DNA from: Rhodobacteraceae bacterium LMO-JJ12
GTDB taxonomy: Bacteria > Pseudomonadota > Alphaproteobacteria > Rhodobacterales > Rhodobacteraceae
Assembly (NCBI GenBank): GCA_021555075.1
Contig: JAKGBX010000001.1
Coordinates: 1,860,001 to 1,924,000 of the forward strand
Reading direction: 5' to 3'
DNA: 64,000 nt
Part shown: in pieces, positions 63,362-64,000 of the stretch
How the letters are laid out: every line of letters starts with the position of its first letter
How positions within the stretch are numbered: the stretch's first letter is position 1
The notes under the pieces: model-generated
The model's input: the letters and a program-made list of their open reading frames with translations, nothing else
Databases searched by the model: none
What the model was told of the DNA's origin: nothing
Program-made: the position numbers and the translations under genes

Positions 63362-63850
63362 TCAGGTCAGGAGGCGACGCCGGGCCGAAGCGAGCAGGGC
63401 GCGGGAATAAAGCTTGTGAAACCCCAGGAGCAGGCGAAAGGGCAGGCCGAGACCCGTGCTCCTGTGTCGGGGGACAACGGCGGAACCGAACCAAAGCCGG
63501 GTGGTGCCGGGTGTTTCACCTGCGGTCGTCATCAGCCAAGAGCGGGTGCTGCCTGCGAGATCGCGCAGCAGAAGCTGATCGGCGGCGCGGGCTTCCACGG
63601 TCCAGGCGGCGAAACTGTCGGATTCGCCGGTTGCCAGACGGGCGGCGTCGGCATCATCGGAAGGGCGGCGCAGGATCAGACGCAGGATTGAGCGTTCCAG
63701 TTTGAACAGCGGCGTGGTGTAGAAGGCGGTAGCATACGTCGCGAAGTCGATATCGCGCGTGATTTCAGTGCTGTAGCAATCGGCAAAGCACGCCGGGTCA
63801 TCATGATAACGGCGCAGCAGGGCAAAACCGGGCAGGGCGGTTGGCGTCAC
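63362..63850 (-). CDS. Conserved-looking protein of unknown function, GTG start
   Basis: A 162-residue protein beginning 7 bases after the stop of the agmatinase-family gene. I recognise no named family. It is rich in Arg and Leu, with FALLRRYHDDPACFADCYS at the start, a TTPLFKLERSILRLILRRPSDD segment in the middle and a basic C terminus (RALLASARRRLLT). It may be a small lipid- or membrane-contacting protein, but that is a guess. Two consecutive GTG codons (63853 and 63850) are the likely starts. A frame to 63964 exists but is the shadow of the agmatinase gene. Confidence 0.6.
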   Translation of the reverse strand: MTPTALPGFALLRRYHDDPACFADCYSTEITRDIDFATYATAFYTTPLFKLERSILRLILRRPSDDADAARLATGESDSFAAWTVEARAADQLLLRDLAGSTRSWLMTTAGETPGTTRLWFGSAVVPRHRSTGLGLPFRLLLGFHKLYSRALLASARRRLLT

Positions 63851-63857
63851 CACGGGC

Positions 63858-64000
63858 CTAGCGGAAACCGCGGGCGTAGAAGATGAAACCCAGCGTGTTG
63901 AGAAGGATCTGTGCCGCGAGGACTGCGGTCGAGCCGGTGGGGTCGTAGTCTGGTGCGACCTCAACCAGATCGAGGCCGACGATCTCGTGGTTTCTCGCCG
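63858..64000 (-). CDS. Agmatinase/ureohydrolase family protein (3' part only)
   Basis: The window ends inside this gene, so only about 47 C-terminal codons are seen. The product ends GLDLVEVAPDYDPTGSTA...GFIFYARGFR, matching the C-terminal helix of SpeB-family agmatinases and related ureohydrolases. The TAG stop is at 63858-63860. The catalytic metal motifs lie outside the window. It is probably co-transcribed with the small gene that follows it. Confidence 0.8.
   Translation of the reverse strand, partial: ARNHEIVGLDLVEVAPDYDPTGSTAVLAAQILLNTLGFIFYARGFR

Noticed and set aside
1-64000. Prophage, insertion sequences, rRNA operon or riboswitch classes
   Set aside because: No transposase, integrase, structural phage gene, rRNA sequence or recognisable riboswitch was found in either strand.

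Overview
The window looks like about 64 kb of chromosome from a marine-type alphaproteobacterium of the order Rhodobacterales (Roseobacter group). The evidence is the roughly 60% GC base usage, an alphaproteobacterial SOS box (GTTC-N7-GTTC) in front of lexA, the trpG-trpD-trpC-moaC-moeA-lexA order facing comEC, a gene-transfer-agent type lysis pair beside cytochrome c maturation genes, and PhoX, RlmE and LpxI of the expected types. No prophage, insertion sequence, CRISPR array or rRNA operon is visible. Nearly all of it is core genome, with a few accessory insertions.

Region by region. 1-3.3 kb is the end of a lipid A operon (fabZ, lpxA, lpxI, lpxB), followed by a membrane-anchored alpha/beta hydrolase-like gene overlapping a cytochrome P450 gene. 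6.0-9.5 kb (minus strand) holds the Fe-S pair grxD and bolA, a cysteine-rich protein that seems to start at CTG, and purL. 9.7-11.9 kb is a translationally coupled PLP-lyase and M24 peptidase pair. 12.3-16.9 kb is a LysR regulator divergent from a fused indolepyruvate ferredoxin oxidoreductase, with a clear inverted repeat between them. 17-24 kb carries an acyltransferase, murI, argC, ccmE, a GH108 endolysin and 3-TM holin (GTA release type), ccmF and ccmH. 24-30 kb holds paaG, gltA, gltX and comEC.

30-41 kb is the lexA/moeA/moaC/trpCDG run, a divergent polysaccharide deacetylase-like protein with a long acidic low-complexity region, an RluE-type pseudouridine synthase, trpE and a PpiD-like chaperone. 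41-46 kb has an aminotransferase, gpt, a LysE exporter, fabI, pdxH, a double cold-shock protein and a DUF192 protein. 46.4-48.8 kb is a one-carbon operon (pterin-dependent methyltransferase, MetF-like reductase, small Virulence_fact protein). Its probable corrinoid reactivation partner (ASKHA/[2Fe-2S] protein) lies 13 kb away at 61.2-63.2 kb. Between them are phoX, ppx, rlmE, a HIT protein, two histidine kinases, tRNA-Asn, tRNA-Gly, an MBL hydrolase, a DUF2235 hydrolase and a small manganese-type cupin. The window ends inside an agmatinase-family gene.

The most interesting unexplained signal is a family of intergenic elements with a 23-nt core of fixed length (GGGATAT, 11 variable bases, then GA-rich GAAG), five of six cores lying next to a GC-rich hairpin. 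The copies are at about 9.65, 30.73, 37.5, 42.2 (an inverted pair) and 46.3 kb, and one carries three exact 30-bp tandem hairpin units. Other points are the GTA lysis cassette with a calcium-binding loop in its endolysin, the CTG start, and matching arginine-rich tails on two proteins of the one-carbon module.
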